A DNA stretch of 64,000 nucleotides from Aspidapion aeneum. Lineage: Eukaryota; Arthropoda; Insecta; Coleoptera; Brentidae. Shown in pieces: positions 48,275 to 59,245 of the stretch (positions are counted from its first letter, which is position 1; each line of letters opens with the position of its first letter). The stretch is taken from positions 142,483,369 to 142,547,368 of the forward strand of contig OY755039.1 in NCBI GenBank assembly GCA_963576565.1. The letters run 5' to 3'. The translations under genes were made by a program, and so were the position numbers. The notes under the pieces were generated by a model. It was not told where the DNA came from, made no database searches, and was given only the letters and a program-made list of their open reading frames with translations.

Positions 48275-48496
48275 TAAAAGTACCTATCAAAAGTCGGAAG
48301 GCATATGAAGTGACAATTTATTAAACAAAATATGCAATAAAAAAGTGCATTTTTTTGCCTAAAATTTGTTTTAATTTATGTCTAATTTGTCAAAAAATAA
48401 TACCCACAGCCGACGACGAAACAAAAGCATTTAGTTTGAAAATTTTTCATTCAAAAATAAAAACAAATTAGTTTTCACTAAAGTATAAGTACTTAC

Positions 48497-48722
48497 CCTG
48501 TATATTAATTCCAAAATTATGCAAAAATCTCTCCTTATCTACTTGATATTGTTCCTCCAGCATTTTTTGCGTATCTTCCGGATCGGCAACTCCAAAAAGG
48601 CACTTTTTTAAACCGCTTTTTTTCCGGATCACTTTTTGAATTAAATTTTCGTGCAAATGAGGTTTGAGAACGCGTTGTTCTTTTGTTTCCAGAACGAAAA
48701 TTTTGCACACTTTATTTTCCAT
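48497..48722 (-). CDS. dap: CIP/KIP cyclin-dependent kinase inhibitor (dacapo/p27 family), first coding exon
   Basis: ATG at 48722-48720 opens a 75-codon frame ending at a consensus donor (ATACAGG then GTAAGTAC, intron from 48496). Residues 23-28 read RVLKPH and the CDI domain starts at KKCLFG. LFG is the cyclin-binding motif of p21/p27/p57, dacapo and nematode CKI-1. After it comes VADPEDTQKMLEEQ, and then NFGINI, which aligns with the WNFDF-type kinase-contact motif; LFG through NFGINI spans 33 residues, the same as LFG to NFDF in p27. Such proteins bind cyclin-CDK complexes in the nucleus and stop the cell cycle. Continues in phase into 44294-44133. The 5' side abuts a satellite array (from 48884). 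The gene identity is inferred from these motifs; the tryptophan of the kinase-contact motif is not conserved. Confidence 0.72.
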
Positions 48723-48883
48723 TGTGTAAAAAAATGAGGTAATAATTTGCGTCTATATAAACTTAAAACACTTTTACTATAATACTAAAATCTAAGCGAG
48801 GTGTACGTACAACTGTATACTGGGACAGCCGTATAACATATAGCTTGCTTGGGCTTGATATTTTGCTTGAAGTTTACTTTACC

Positions 48884-51800
48884 CACGCTGGCTAGATCCA
48901 TGTCGCTCCCACCCCTTATGGTAAACGTTGTTCGTTTGTCATGGGTGGGATGACTTAGGATTAGTTCGCATGTGCTTGCGTCTTTTGTTTTCTCTGTTAG
49001 TCTCTCTCTCTCTTGTGTGTTTACGTGTGGTTACGATAGATGAGTTCTGTTGGTGTTTGGCTATCTCAAATGTGTGGATGTGTTGGTTGGTAAAAAAGTG
49101 CATTGTTTTTTAGATTACAATTATTAAGAGTAAATACGATATACAGGGTGTTAATTTATCACGCTGGCTCGATCCATGTCGCTTCCACCCCTTATGGTAA
49201 ACGTTGTTCGTTTGTCATGGGTGGGATGACTTAGGATTAGTTCGGTTGTGCTTGCATCTTTTGTTTTCTCTGTTAGTATCTCTCTCTCTTTGTGTTTACG
49301 TGGGGTTATGATGGATGAGTTCTGTTGGTGTTTGGCTATCTCAAATGTGTGGATGTGTTGGTTGGTAAAAAAGTGCATTGTTTTTTAGATTACAATTATT
49401 AAGAGTAAATAGATATACAGGGTGTTAATTTATCACGCTGGCTCGATCCATGTCGCTTCCACCCCTTATGATAAACGTTGTTCGTTTGTCATGGGTGGGA
49501 TGACTTAGGATTAGTTCGCATGTGCTTGCGTCGTTTGTTTTCTCTGTTAGTCTCTCTCACTCTTGTGTGTTTACGTGTGGTTACGATGGATGAGTTCTGT
49601 TCATATATAGTGCATTGTTTTTTGATTACAATTATTAAGATTACAATTATTAAGAGTAAATACGATATACAGGGTGTTAATTTTTCACGCTGGCTCGATC
49701 CATGCCGCTTCCACCCCTTTTGGTAAACGTTGTTCGTTTGCCATGGGTGGGATGACTTAGGATTAGTTCGCATGTGCTTGCGTCTTTTGTTTTCTCTGTT
49801 AGTCTCTCTCTCTCTTGTGTGTTTACGTGTGGTTACGATAGATGAGTTCTGTTGGTGTTTGGCTATCTCAAATGTGTGGATGTGTTGGTTGGTAAAAAAG
49901 TGCATTGTTTTTTAGATTACAATTATTAAGAGTAAATACGATATACAGGGTGTTAATTTATCACGCTGGCTCGATCCATGTCGCTTCCACCCCTTATGGT
50001 AAACGTTGTTCGTTTGTCATGGGTGGGATGACTTAGGATTAGTTCGCATGTGCTTGCGTCTTTTGTTTTCTCTGTTAGTCTCTCTCTCTCTTGTGTGTTT
50101 ACGTGTGGTTACGATGGATGAGTTCTGTTGGTGTTTGGCTATCTCAAATGTGTGGATGTGTTGGTTGGTAAAAAAGTGCATTATTTTTTAGATTACAGTT
50201 ATTAAGAGTAAATACGATATACAGGGTGTTAATTTTTCACGCTGGCTCGATCCATGTCGCTTCCACCCCTTATGGTAAACGTTGTTCGTTTGTCATGGGT
50301 GGGATGACTTAGGATTAGTTCGGTTGTGCTTGCATCTTTTGTTTTCTCTGTTAGTATCTCTCTCTCTATGTGTTTACGTGGGGTTATGATGGATGAGTTC
50401 GGTTGGTGTTTCGCTATCTCAAATGTGTGGATGTGTTGGTTGGTAAAAAAGTGCATTGTTTTTTAGATTACAATTATTAAGAATAAATACGATATACAGG
50501 GTGTTAATTTATCACGCTGGCTCGATCCATGTCGCTTCCACCCCTTATGGTAAACGTTGTTCGTTTGTCATGGGTGGGATGACTTAGGATTAGTTCGGTT
50601 GTGCTTGCGTCTTTTCTTTTCTCTGTTAGTCTCTCTCTCTCTCTTGTGTGTTTACGTGTGGTTACGATGGATGAGTTCTGTTCGTGTTTGGCTATCTCAA
50701 ATGTGTGGATGTGTTGGTTGGTAAAAAAGTGCATTGTTTTTACGATATACAGGGTGTTAATTTATCACGCTGGCTCGATCCATGTCGCTCCCACCCCTTA
50801 TGGTAATCGTTGTTCGTTTGTCATGAGTGGGATGACTTAGGATTAGTTCGGTTGTGCTTGCGTCTTTTGTTTTCTCTGTTAGTCTCTCTCTCTCTCTTGT
50901 GTGTTTACGTGTGGTTACGATGGATGAGTTCTGTTGGTGTTTGGCTATCTCAAATGTGTGGATGTGTTGGTTGGTAAAAAAGTGCATTGTTTTTTAGATT
51001 ACAATTATTAAGTATAAATACGATATACAGGGTGATAATTTATCACGCTGGCTCGATCCATGTCGCTTCCACCCCTTATGGTAAACGTTGTTCGTTTGTC
51101 ATGGGTGGGATGACTTAGGATCAGTTCGGATGTGCTTGCGTCTTTTGTTTTCTCTGTTAGTCTCTCTCTCTCTCTTGTGTGTTTACGTGTGGTTACGATA
51201 GATGAGTTCTGTTGGTGTTTGGCTATCTCAAATGTGTGGATGTGTTGGTTGGTAAAAAAGTGCATTGTTTTTTAGATTACAATTATTAAGAGTAAATACG
51301 ATATACAGGGTGTTAATTTATCACGCTGGCTCGATCCATGTCGCTTCCACCCCTTATGGTAAACGTTGTTCGTTTGTCATGGGTGGGATGACTTAGGATT
51401 AGTTCGGTTGTGCTTGCATCTTTTGTTTTCTCTGTTAGTATCTCTCTCTCTTTGTGTTTACGTGGGGTTATGATGGATGAGTTCTGTTGGTGTTTGGCTA
51501 TCTCAAATGTGTGGATGTGTTGGTTGGTAAAAAAGTGCATTGTTTTTTAGATTACAATTATTAAGAATAAATACGATATACAGGGTGTTAATTTATCACG
51601 CTGGCTCGATCCATGTCGCTTCCACCCCTTATGATAAACGTTGTTCGTTTGTCATGGGTGGGATGACTTAGGATTAGTTCGCATGTGCTTGCGTCGTTTG
51701 TTTTCTCTGTTAGTCTCTCTCACTCTTGTGTGTTTACGTGTGGTTACGATGGATGAGTTCTGTTCATATATAGTGCATTGTTTTTTGATTACAATTATTA

Positions 51801-52659
51801 AGATTACAATTATTAAGAGTAAATACGATATACAGGGTGTTAATTTTTCACGCTGGCTCGATCCATGCCGCTTCCACCCCTTTTGGTAAACGTTGTTCGT
51901 TTGTCATGGGTGGGATGACTTAGGATTAGTTCGCATGTGCTTGCGTCGTTTGTTTTCTCTGTTAGTCTCTCTCTCTTGTGTGTTTACGTGTGGTTACGAT
52001 GGATGAGTTCTGTTGGTGTTTGGCTATCTCAAATGTGTGGATGGGTTGGTTGGTAAAAAAGTGCATTGTTTTTTAGATTACAATTATTAAGAATAAATAC
52101 GATATACAGGGTGTTAATTTATCACGCTGGCTCGATCCATGTCGCTTCCACCCCTTATGGTAAACGTTGTTCGTTTGTCATGGGTGGGATGACTTAGGAT
52201 TAGTTCGGTTGTGCTTGCATCTTTTGTTTTCTCTGTTAGTATCTCTCTCTCTATGTGTTTACGTGGGGTTATGATGGATGAGTTCGGTTGGTGTTTGGCT
52301 ATCTCAAATGTGTGGATGTGTTGGTTGGTAAAAAAGTGCATTGTTTTTTAGATTACAATTATTAAGAGTAAATACGATATACAGGGTGTTAATTTTTCAC
52401 GCTGGCTCGATCCATGTCGCTCCGACCCCTGGTGGTAAACCTTGTTCGTTTGTCATGGGTGGGATGACTTAGGATTAGTTCGGATATGTTTGCGTCTTTT
52501 GTTTTATATATTAGTCTCTCTCTTGCTGAGTGGGTACAGTGGATGAGTTGGTGTTTTGCTTTCTGAAATGTGTGGATGTGTTGGTTGTAAAAAAAGTGTA
52601 TTGTTTTTTAGATTACTATTATTAAGAGTAAATACGGTATACAGGGTGTTAATTTATCA
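48884..52659 (+). repeat. Satellite array, 14 units of about 276 (or 252) bp, with higher-order structure
   Basis: Unit starts (CACGCTGGCTCGATCCATG) occur at about 48884, 49160, 49434, 49686, 49962, 50238, 50513, 50766, 51044, 51322, 51598, 51849, 52123 and 52398. Each unit ends in a CGATATACAGGGTGTTAATT-like phrase and has a variable TCTC run. Units 49434 and 51598 share the same internal replacement (GTTCATATATAGTGCATTG), and blocks 2,163 bp apart (eight units) are almost identical. Small opposite-strand frames repeated in every unit are not genes. Confidence 0.95.
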
Positions 52660-52750
52660 ACAGTACTCGACAGGACCCAACAGTACTCGACAGTACACGA
52701 CAGTACCCAACAGTACTCAACAGGACCCAACAGTACACGACAGGACCCAA
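52660..52750 (+). repeat. Decamer minisatellite, third array
   Basis: Runs of CAGTACTCGA, CAGGACCCAA and CAGTACACGA directly after the last satellite unit, ending CAGGACCCAAGTCCTGTTGG and later GATGACCC, like the array at 47640-47815. Confidence 0.88.
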
Positions 52751-53997
52751 GTCCTGTTGGACGCTGTACAAAATTTTAGGGTGCCGATGACCCCTCGCAT
52801 TAAACACTTTCACAGAATATTAATCTTCTTTATCAGGTTAATAACAGATGCGTCTTGATCGTGGATCAGGGATCAGTTCTTTAACAGGCTTTTGGAGTTT
52901 AGAGGCCAAAGCACTGCCTGATAGATTTCGTCAAAGTGAAAAATGCCGACAATAGGTGGCGCTGCTGCCAGTGAAATCTCAAAATTATTCGGTAGAAAAA
53001 GGTGATCCGTGGAAAAGCCATGCAAATCGCGTTTTAAAATTCGTGTAGAAAAGGCGTGAATCTAATGTGATTTTAACGTTGATAAAAATCACTTGAAACT
53101 AACGTAAAAACATTGCTGTTTTAATTTGATAATGGCGTTATTAAAACGCAGTTTTTAGCAACGGTATTTTTTATAACGTCAATTAAGCTTGTTTTCATAT
53201 ATGAAATAAACGTTTTTTTTTCCAGCAGCTTTTAAAATTAACGTTTTTTTTCTCACGTGTTTTTCACGTGTTAAACAAGTGATGTCTTGTTTCAGAAAAT
53301 GTCGTGAAAAACCATCCCTAAAAGTTGATGCCATTCACCCTAAAACTTCGGATCCAGTCTATAATTTATTTTTTACATTAGCTGCGCTATAATTCAGCAG
53401 TGTTTTCCATGGTTACAAAAAGCAGCTTTTAAGCAGTAAAAAGAAACATTTTTTTGGGCATAAAATTTTTTAAGAAAAACGTTTAAAAAAATAAGGTTTG
53501 TTTTTAAACTTACTTAAATACAATTTAATTAAACTTTCGAGCTGCAAATTTTTTTAGGACAAAATTTAAAAAATTAAGCTTTTTGAATTTTAAAAAACAG
53601 TTTTGCTTTGTGCATGTCAAAATACGAAACCCTGTAAAAATAGTTTTCTAAAAAATAATTAAAAAAAAATTCAACGTTGCTAGTCGTTTTGCTTGATTTT
53701 TTAAATTTATAATTTATTTTTGTGTGGTATACCCTTTCACCACATTATAATTTTTTGTTCTTTGTTAATTTTTTCAATCATAGTACCACCTGCCCCCGCA
53801 AAGATTTTCCGCTTCAAGTCTCCCACACCGTCCGTCAGGGGTTACCTTGGGTAACCACTTGAAGACATTTCACGCTCCTTTGCCCCAATATTAATAGTCT
53901 TTATGGCAATCATCACAATACAAAGGTGTTTATAGTGACTTACTAGTTTTGGGAACAGCTGCCTTTGTTTTAGACCTCTAGTTATAGAAAATATTAC
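52751..53997. other. Spacer, no gene recognised
   Basis: Mostly AT-rich. A less AT-rich patch at 53778-53870 (CACCTGCCCCCGCAAAGATT, then GGGGTTACCTTGGGTAACCA) looks conserved, and read on the minus strand gives GDLKRKIFAGAGGTM. I cannot assign it; it may be a mobile-element remnant. Confidence 0.35.
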
Positions 53998-54095
53998 TCT
54001 TAGGGCCGGTTTCTCAATTGCGAGTAACTCTAGGGGCGTTAACCGACCGGGTGTAAATTTTATCCAAGGGTTAATTTGTGCTTGTGTTTCTCCTG
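53998..54095. repeat. Possible MITE terminus (GGGCCGGTTTCTCAA)
   Basis: CTTAGGGCCGGTTTCTCAAT has the look of a transposon end often seen in insects, possibly PIF/Harbinger-like. No matching right end was found before or after the neighbouring LINE. Confidence 0.35.
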
Positions 54096-54134
54096 TAGAA
54101 TAGAATAGAATTTTATTGTTCGTTCTCATTTTAC

Positions 54135-54136
<2 letters not shown>

Positions 54137-54172
<36 letters not shown>
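54137..54172. repeat. (TA)n microsatellite
   Basis: About 18 perfect TA units. Confidence 0.95.
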
Positions 54173-54174
<2 letters not shown>

Positions 54175-54183
54175 TATAAGGCG

Positions 54184-54439
54184 TAGGCGCGGATCGACGG
54201 GAGCGGAACAAGAGGAAATTCTCCCTCCAAAAAATGGGAAAGCCCCCCCCCAAAAAAGGGGAATTCTCCCCAAAAAAGGGGAAATTCATCCCCCAAATCT
54301 GAAACTTTGCTTAGTTTTGACACAAAGGATACACCTCCTGGTCACTATGCAAGATAGTATTGTTCAATTTTTATTATGATATTCAATGTTCGAAGTGATA
54401 TCCCCTCCCCCCCAAATAAAGTTCCTAGATCCGCCCTTG
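54184..54439. mobile_element. Diverged CAAGGGCGGATC-type MITE (hAT-like)
   Basis: The right end CTAGATCCGCCCTTG is the inverted form of the end seen at 12078. The left end TAGGCGCGGATCGACGGG is a diverged partner. Flanks ATAAGGCG (54176-54183) and ATAAGGTG (54440-54447) match at 7 of 8 bases. The interior has C- and G-runs typical of this group. Confidence 0.68.
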
Positions 54440-54884
54440 ATAAGGTGTAGAACTCGTCATTTACAGATCTAAAAAATAGAATCAACACAAAAGTGTTACA
54501 ATATACAAGATTGCACGTCAACATTTTTAGATTACATTAAAAATTTTAAAAGTGGTAATAAGTAAGTACTATCTTACAGCTCTAAAACATTAAAAGGAAA
54601 ACAGAATTTTATGACAGTATCTCTAAAAATTCATCTAAGCTATAATAGGCCCTCATTTTAAGCAAGTTTTTTATTTTGTTTTGAATTTGTTTAGGTGGGA
54701 GTTCTCTTACAGTTATAGTGGAAGGGTATTCCAAATGATATTATGGGAAAATTGTTTTTAATGTAGCTATAGTTAGCCTTTTCAGCTTTAAGGTTGTCTT
54801 TAAATCTGGTATTGTATGAATGAGAAGTTTGGTTTTTTTCAAAGAGATCGTTGTTTTTAGGGACAAAGTTTACATATATCCAGT

Positions 54885-54925
54885 GACATATATGTATGTA
54901 TGTATGTATGTAAATATGTATGTTT
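54885..54925. repeat. Short (TATG)n microsatellite
   Basis: ATATGTATGTATGTATGTAT followed by AAATATGTATGTTTGTC. Confidence 0.9.
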
Positions 54926-55446
54926 GTCTCGCGCTGGAGGATAAACGCAAAAAAGGTGTCATTAAATTGCTGCTGATGCCGAAGGTGCTATAGGCTATAT
55001 TTTTTTAGACAGGAATCTACATGGCGGTCGTCAGACGCCATTTCGTCACATGATGTAGGCTTTAATGCATACAAATTACCTAAATTTTAGGCGATTTTAA
55101 TGAAATTCCTTTGATTACCCATTGCAAATGTCCTCTAATTTGCTGTAGTTACTTTGTAGTCTTTCCTGCTTTCACCAATTTCCCCTCCGGTCATTCCCCC
55201 CACCCTATTCAAAAACAATATTCGCATAATTTTATCAAATATAGAGCGATTTCAAAAATTCTTTCTGCATACGCTTTCAGATTTTTTTTCCAACACCATT
55301 TTACTAGTCTGCGCATTAGCAGCTTCTCGCTCCTTTTTTGTTATGTACGGTAACGGCGCCCGGTACTTACGGTAGCCGGCCTTTAATGTTACCGCTATTT
55401 TTTAAGGTTGGTTTTGTATTGTTTTGTTTAATGCAGTCGAATTTTT
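54926..55446. other. Spacer, no gene recognised
   Basis: The 80-residue frame at 55111-55353 shows no recognisable domain. The right border is the target site of a MITE. Confidence 0.4.
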
Positions 55447-56922
55447 ACGAGTCGTTAAATACCGAGATGAATTCCATCAAAGGAGCATGCGCCAAAATTA
55501 ACGTCAAAATGTCTAATTTAAATTATTGGCGCGAATACCGGGATTGGCGCGAGATCGAAGAGCTTAACGTATAATAAAAAATTCAAGGTGTAAAATAATG
55601 GTCAATTCTAACTTTTATGATTTTATGTATGTAGGTACCGGGTGGTTTTTTATAACCGGAGCACTCAGCAACTTTATCATTGAAAATAAAGGGCTATAAT
55701 AAATTAAGGTGAAAATCGCATTTTGATATAGCAAGCCGTTTTTAAACTACGGGGTGTTTTTAAAAAGTTTGCATTTTGGGAAGGGGTCTATAACTTGTTT
55801 ATTTATTAATATTTTTATTTCTGTGAAAACATTCTTTAGACACTTTTTTAAGAGGAATTCAACTGTTAAATTAAATTTCATTTGTCACGTTTAGTTTTTG
55901 AGATATCACATAAAATTTATTTTTCTTTATGGATTAGTGGGATTTCTTTATATTTTTGTTTTTTTTTTATTTTTACCACATATTTTAGTTTGCTTAATGG
56001 GTTTAAAATATTTTAATATTATAAAATTATAAAAATAAAAAAATAATAAAGAGGTGATTAAAAAATAAAAATAAAGAAAACAATAAAAAAAAATTAAAAA
56101 TTAAAATATTGAGTGTGATACATCATTTTAAAGGAAATTTTAGAGAGAGTTTTAGAGTTATTCTGTAAGAAAAATAACAACTTTATGCAATATTTTAAAA
56201 ACCAAAAGAGATAAATAAAAACCGTTTACATCTGTCAATTCTTCAAGAAAAGATCTATAAGAAAGCTATTTACACAAAAGCAAAATGCAGACAAAAACAC
56301 TCCGTAGCTTAAAAACGGCTTGCTATATCTAAATGTAGTTTTCACCTGCTTCTCTTAAAATTTGAGCGTCGCAAAGGGGGCTCAGTTTTTTTCTTTCTCC
56401 CCTAGAAATACCCGACACCACAAAAAAACAACGAATTTGGGACACCCTGTACAGGGTGTGACAATAAAGTCGATTTTTTGAGAGGGAACACCCTGTATAT
56501 TTTTGCATTTTAAGATTCGTCTTTTCTTTTTGATTTCAAACACATACGATATCTATGTGCTGCGATTAATATTTTTTGAGGTATATGCAGTATTTCTTCT
56601 ATATGCATTTCACGTTTATTTTGTTTTGCCATGGGAGTATTGACAAATTTAAATGCGCTAAATCTTTAAAAAAATGTTTATCGTAGCATAGACATACAGT
56701 AACACCCCGATGACAGTGTTTATTCAAATTAAATTGGGCACTAAATAATTTGTCACACAACTTGAAACAAAAACGACGAATTTTCATCAAAAAGAACTGG
56801 GAATTATTAAAGTGTTGCTGTATAAAACCATACTGAAATATCTCTCAGTTGATTGGTTGGCAGAAGTGACAGATCAACGCTTGCGCACGTCTTGGAATTC
56901 ATCTCGGTATTTAACGACTCGT
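55447..56922. mobile_element. 1.5-kb hAT-type MITE, copy 3
   Basis: Same TIRs as the copies at 17565 and 26104. The flanks GAATTTTT at 55439-55446 and 56923-56930 are identical. Compared with the other copies it lacks about 170 bp after CTATAATAAATT, including the left end of the nested CAGGGTGTCCC foldback, while the right end of that foldback (near 56440-56455) remains. It also has a 50-base insertion near 55999-56045. Confidence 0.93.
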
Positions 56923-56930
56923 GAATTTTT

Positions 56931-57798
56931 TACTATAATTCGGTAGTTTGGTTTGTAAAAAGCCTAGAATCTAATAAAAATAAATTAACAAATATAAATA
57001 AACAAAAAGTTGAAGGTGTGTGAAACTCCTAAATTAAGGTTTGTGTTGTGTTATCTTAAGTGTTCCAAAATCTATCTTTTTTGCCCTGAATGTTGCCGTT
57101 ATTCTTAATAACAATAACGGTAACAGCTGTCAAATTTTCTGTTATTTGACCTGCCCCAAAATGTCCCTATTAAATCCTTAGAGAAAATATATTGAACCTA
57201 AATAATAAAACAGAAAAAACAATTGCTAAACCATAATAACAGAGGACGTGATCGAAACGCTTGAGCTCTGATCTCGGAATACTATAAAGCAAACCAACCC
57301 ATAAAGGTACGTTATGGTAACATAGATTTTTTAACGGTCACATCCACCCGTGTGTGACCCATAAATAAATCCGGTGACCAGTCCATTTTACACCTACAAT
57401 TACCGATCGGTCTATCTCTCTTTGTTTTGTTGTGGATAGAAAGAGACACCCTCTATTAGAAAGTAAAAGGGTGATTTAGAGTAGGTGGACTTTTGGGAAA
57501 TGAATAAGATAGTTATTACTTTTTCCAGTAATCTTATTTCCGGTGTTTTAAAAAAACGGTATTGCACGCTCCCCTGTTTTAAAAATAGTTTATTGGCAAT
57601 GGTGATTTTAGAAGAGGAATAGCCAAACCTAGTTAATTATATACAGTTTATCTATAGGACAAAAGAAAAATCCTAGAAAGATCACAAGGACATGAGCAAA
57701 ATCGAAATTAATCATAAAGTCGTTCGTCATAACAACACAAAATAAATAGATCCATGACAGATCTGATACCTTCCTAGTTAGCCCATTAGCACACTGCA
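56931..57798. other. Spacer, no gene recognised
   Basis: An inverted fragment of the 408-bp satellite family lies at about 57747-57796 (GATCCATGACAGATCTGATA). No coding region recognised. Confidence 0.4.
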
Positions 57799-59237
57799 AC
57801 GCAGCCCACGAGAAAGACAGGCCCGGGCGTGGAAATATCACGTGACCGTAGGAGGCTCACAAAAAAACGCCTCACGGCCCGCTGTCATTATAAAACATGT
57901 GTGTTCTGTTTTGGTATGTTTGTTTACGTCGATTTTTTTCTAATTCGGGCACGAATTTTATGTGAATTTTATCAAAGTTATTAAAATAACGCAGCCCACG
58001 AAAAAGACTGTAATGGGCTACGTTAAAATAATTAATGGCTAATGAGTAAATTATAAAGAAAATACCTATAAGATAAACAATGCCGCGAACGTGTAATTAG
58101 TGTTGTTCCTTGTCGGTCCAACTATCAAACTGAAACCTAATATGTTGCAAACGGGAAAGAAGTGGTAAAAGATAAGATCTTGGATAACATTGATCAAGGA
58201 TCAAGTAATAGACATCCCTAGTAACATTTTCGATAGTGAGAGTGAAAAATGTGTTCAGTTGTCATTTCTTAGTGAACAATTAGGTCTCCTGAAAAGGTAA
58301 CCTGAGAATCGAAGATATGGTGGATACACTTTAATGTTGGCTTCATCTTTGTTTATCCAGTCATCCAGTGCATACACGTCAATTTACAATTCTAAGGTAA
58401 TATGTCTTCCGCACCCTTGGAATATTAAAAAACTGATTTGTAAAATATTGTTAACAGATAGTAATCTCTCTGGTAGTGTGAAATATTTAAAAAGTAAGAT
58501 ACAGCTTTTAAAAGAACATGAGTTGGTAGTTAACTTACACTTTAATGAAATATATATTAAACTTTGTGCTGGGTAATTTTTCAAAAAATTATTGACGACC
58601 ACTACATTCAGTTCATTGAATGTGAAAACCATCGCACTTTTTCACAACATCACTTGTTTCTTTTTAATAAATTATTGTGAAATGTTTTATATTGAAAATT
58701 TTTCTTCAGATAACTCTAGCGACTGTTTTTGTGGAGAAAAACTATTGTCAAAGCTTGAAAAAATTAGTTTAAGGGCATGTAAAGTTTTTTTAAATAATTT
58801 TATTAAAAAGCACATTGATTTAGTGTCTGCTAATAAATCTTTGAATGAGAACTCAGACAAAGATGATGACACTTAAAGAAAAATTTAAAAACTAAAAGCT
58901 TAGGTTTGATATGTCGAATTTTGAAAGACTTGTATAGATTTGAACTTACTAACGATATTATGTACCTAATATATGTACCTGAAGATATTAGAGTGCAAAT
59001 TTTGTAAATTTTTTATTTTATAGATTCAGTTCTTTTATCCATAATAAACACATATATCAGCAAAATATTTTTTTCAATTTTTGCCTATAAAAGAACAAAA
59101 ATTTTTTGTTATTTTATTTAAATTATGTAAAAACATATAATATATTAAGCAATACAATAAGAATCCTGGGACTCCTAAGATCACGTGACCGCCGACTTGT
59201 TATAACGCGCCATGGCCAGTCTTTATCGTTGGCTGCG
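57799..59237 (+). mobile_element. P-element-like transposon, degenerate, with TIRs and 8-bp duplication
   Basis: The left end CGCAGCCCACGAGAAAGACA with GGCC matches the right end in reverse complement (CGCAGCCAACGATAAAGACT with GGCC). CACGTGA follows further inside on both sides. The flanks ACACTGCA at 57791-57798 and 59238-59245 are identical; P elements make 8-bp duplications. The element carries a damaged P-type transposase (58246-58876). CGCAGCCCACGAAAAAGACT recurs inside at about 57992, an internal partial repeat of the end. Confidence 0.85.
58246..58876 (+). pseudogene. P-element/THAP9-like transposase remnant
   Basis: The first frame reads VQLSFLSEQLGLLKR; after a frameshift near 58296 a second frame reads RRYGGYTLMLASSLFIQSSS, AYTSIYNSKVICLPHPWNIK, YLKSKIQLLKEHELVVNLHF and NEIYIKLCAG, then stops at 58574-58576. 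The layout (RRYxxxTLxLA, LPHP, and a (D/N)EIYIK motif) is that of P-type transposases, where the aspartate of DEIYIK is a catalytic residue of the RNase-H-like domain; here it is asparagine. A further frame (58592-58876) has SSDCFCGEKLLSKLEKISLR and could be from the C-terminal part, but I cannot confirm it. The THAP DNA-binding domain is missing. Non-functional. Confidence 0.72.
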
Positions 59238-59245
59238 ACACTGCA

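Larger units (their letters stand above)
44295..48496 (-). other. Intron 1 of the dacapo-like gene, packed with repeats
   Basis: About 4.2 kb between the donor GTAAGTAC (from 48496) and the acceptor at 44295. In window order it contains a LINE (44573-46043) set into a short tandem repeat, decamer minisatellites (46530-46690 and 47640-47815) flanking a DINE-like element (46736-47470), and a dispersed repeat (47893-48274). Confidence 0.55.
54096..54860 (-). pseudogene. LINE 3' end (CR1-like), interrupted by a TA microsatellite and a MITE
   Basis: On the minus strand, 54840-54700 reads HSYNTRFKDNLKAEKANYSY and IKNNFPIISFGI; another frame near 54690-54610 reads KIKNLLKMRAYYSLDEFLEI then LS and a stop. 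These are the C-terminal motifs of the same LINE group as 44573-46043. Frames are shifted, so it is dead. The 3' end is marked by an ATTCT-type short repeat (window 54097-54112). Inside its 3' untranslated part lie a TA repeat and a hAT-like MITE. Confidence 0.72.

Noticed and set aside
49151..52341. Repeated minus-strand frames (HFFTNQHIHTFEIAKH...) as a gene family
   Set aside because: They arise once per satellite unit and differ by frameshifts between units, with no independent coding support.
53842..54273. 143-codon minus-strand frame
   Set aside because: It runs through the TA microsatellite (IYIYIY) and a MITE, so it is a chance frame.
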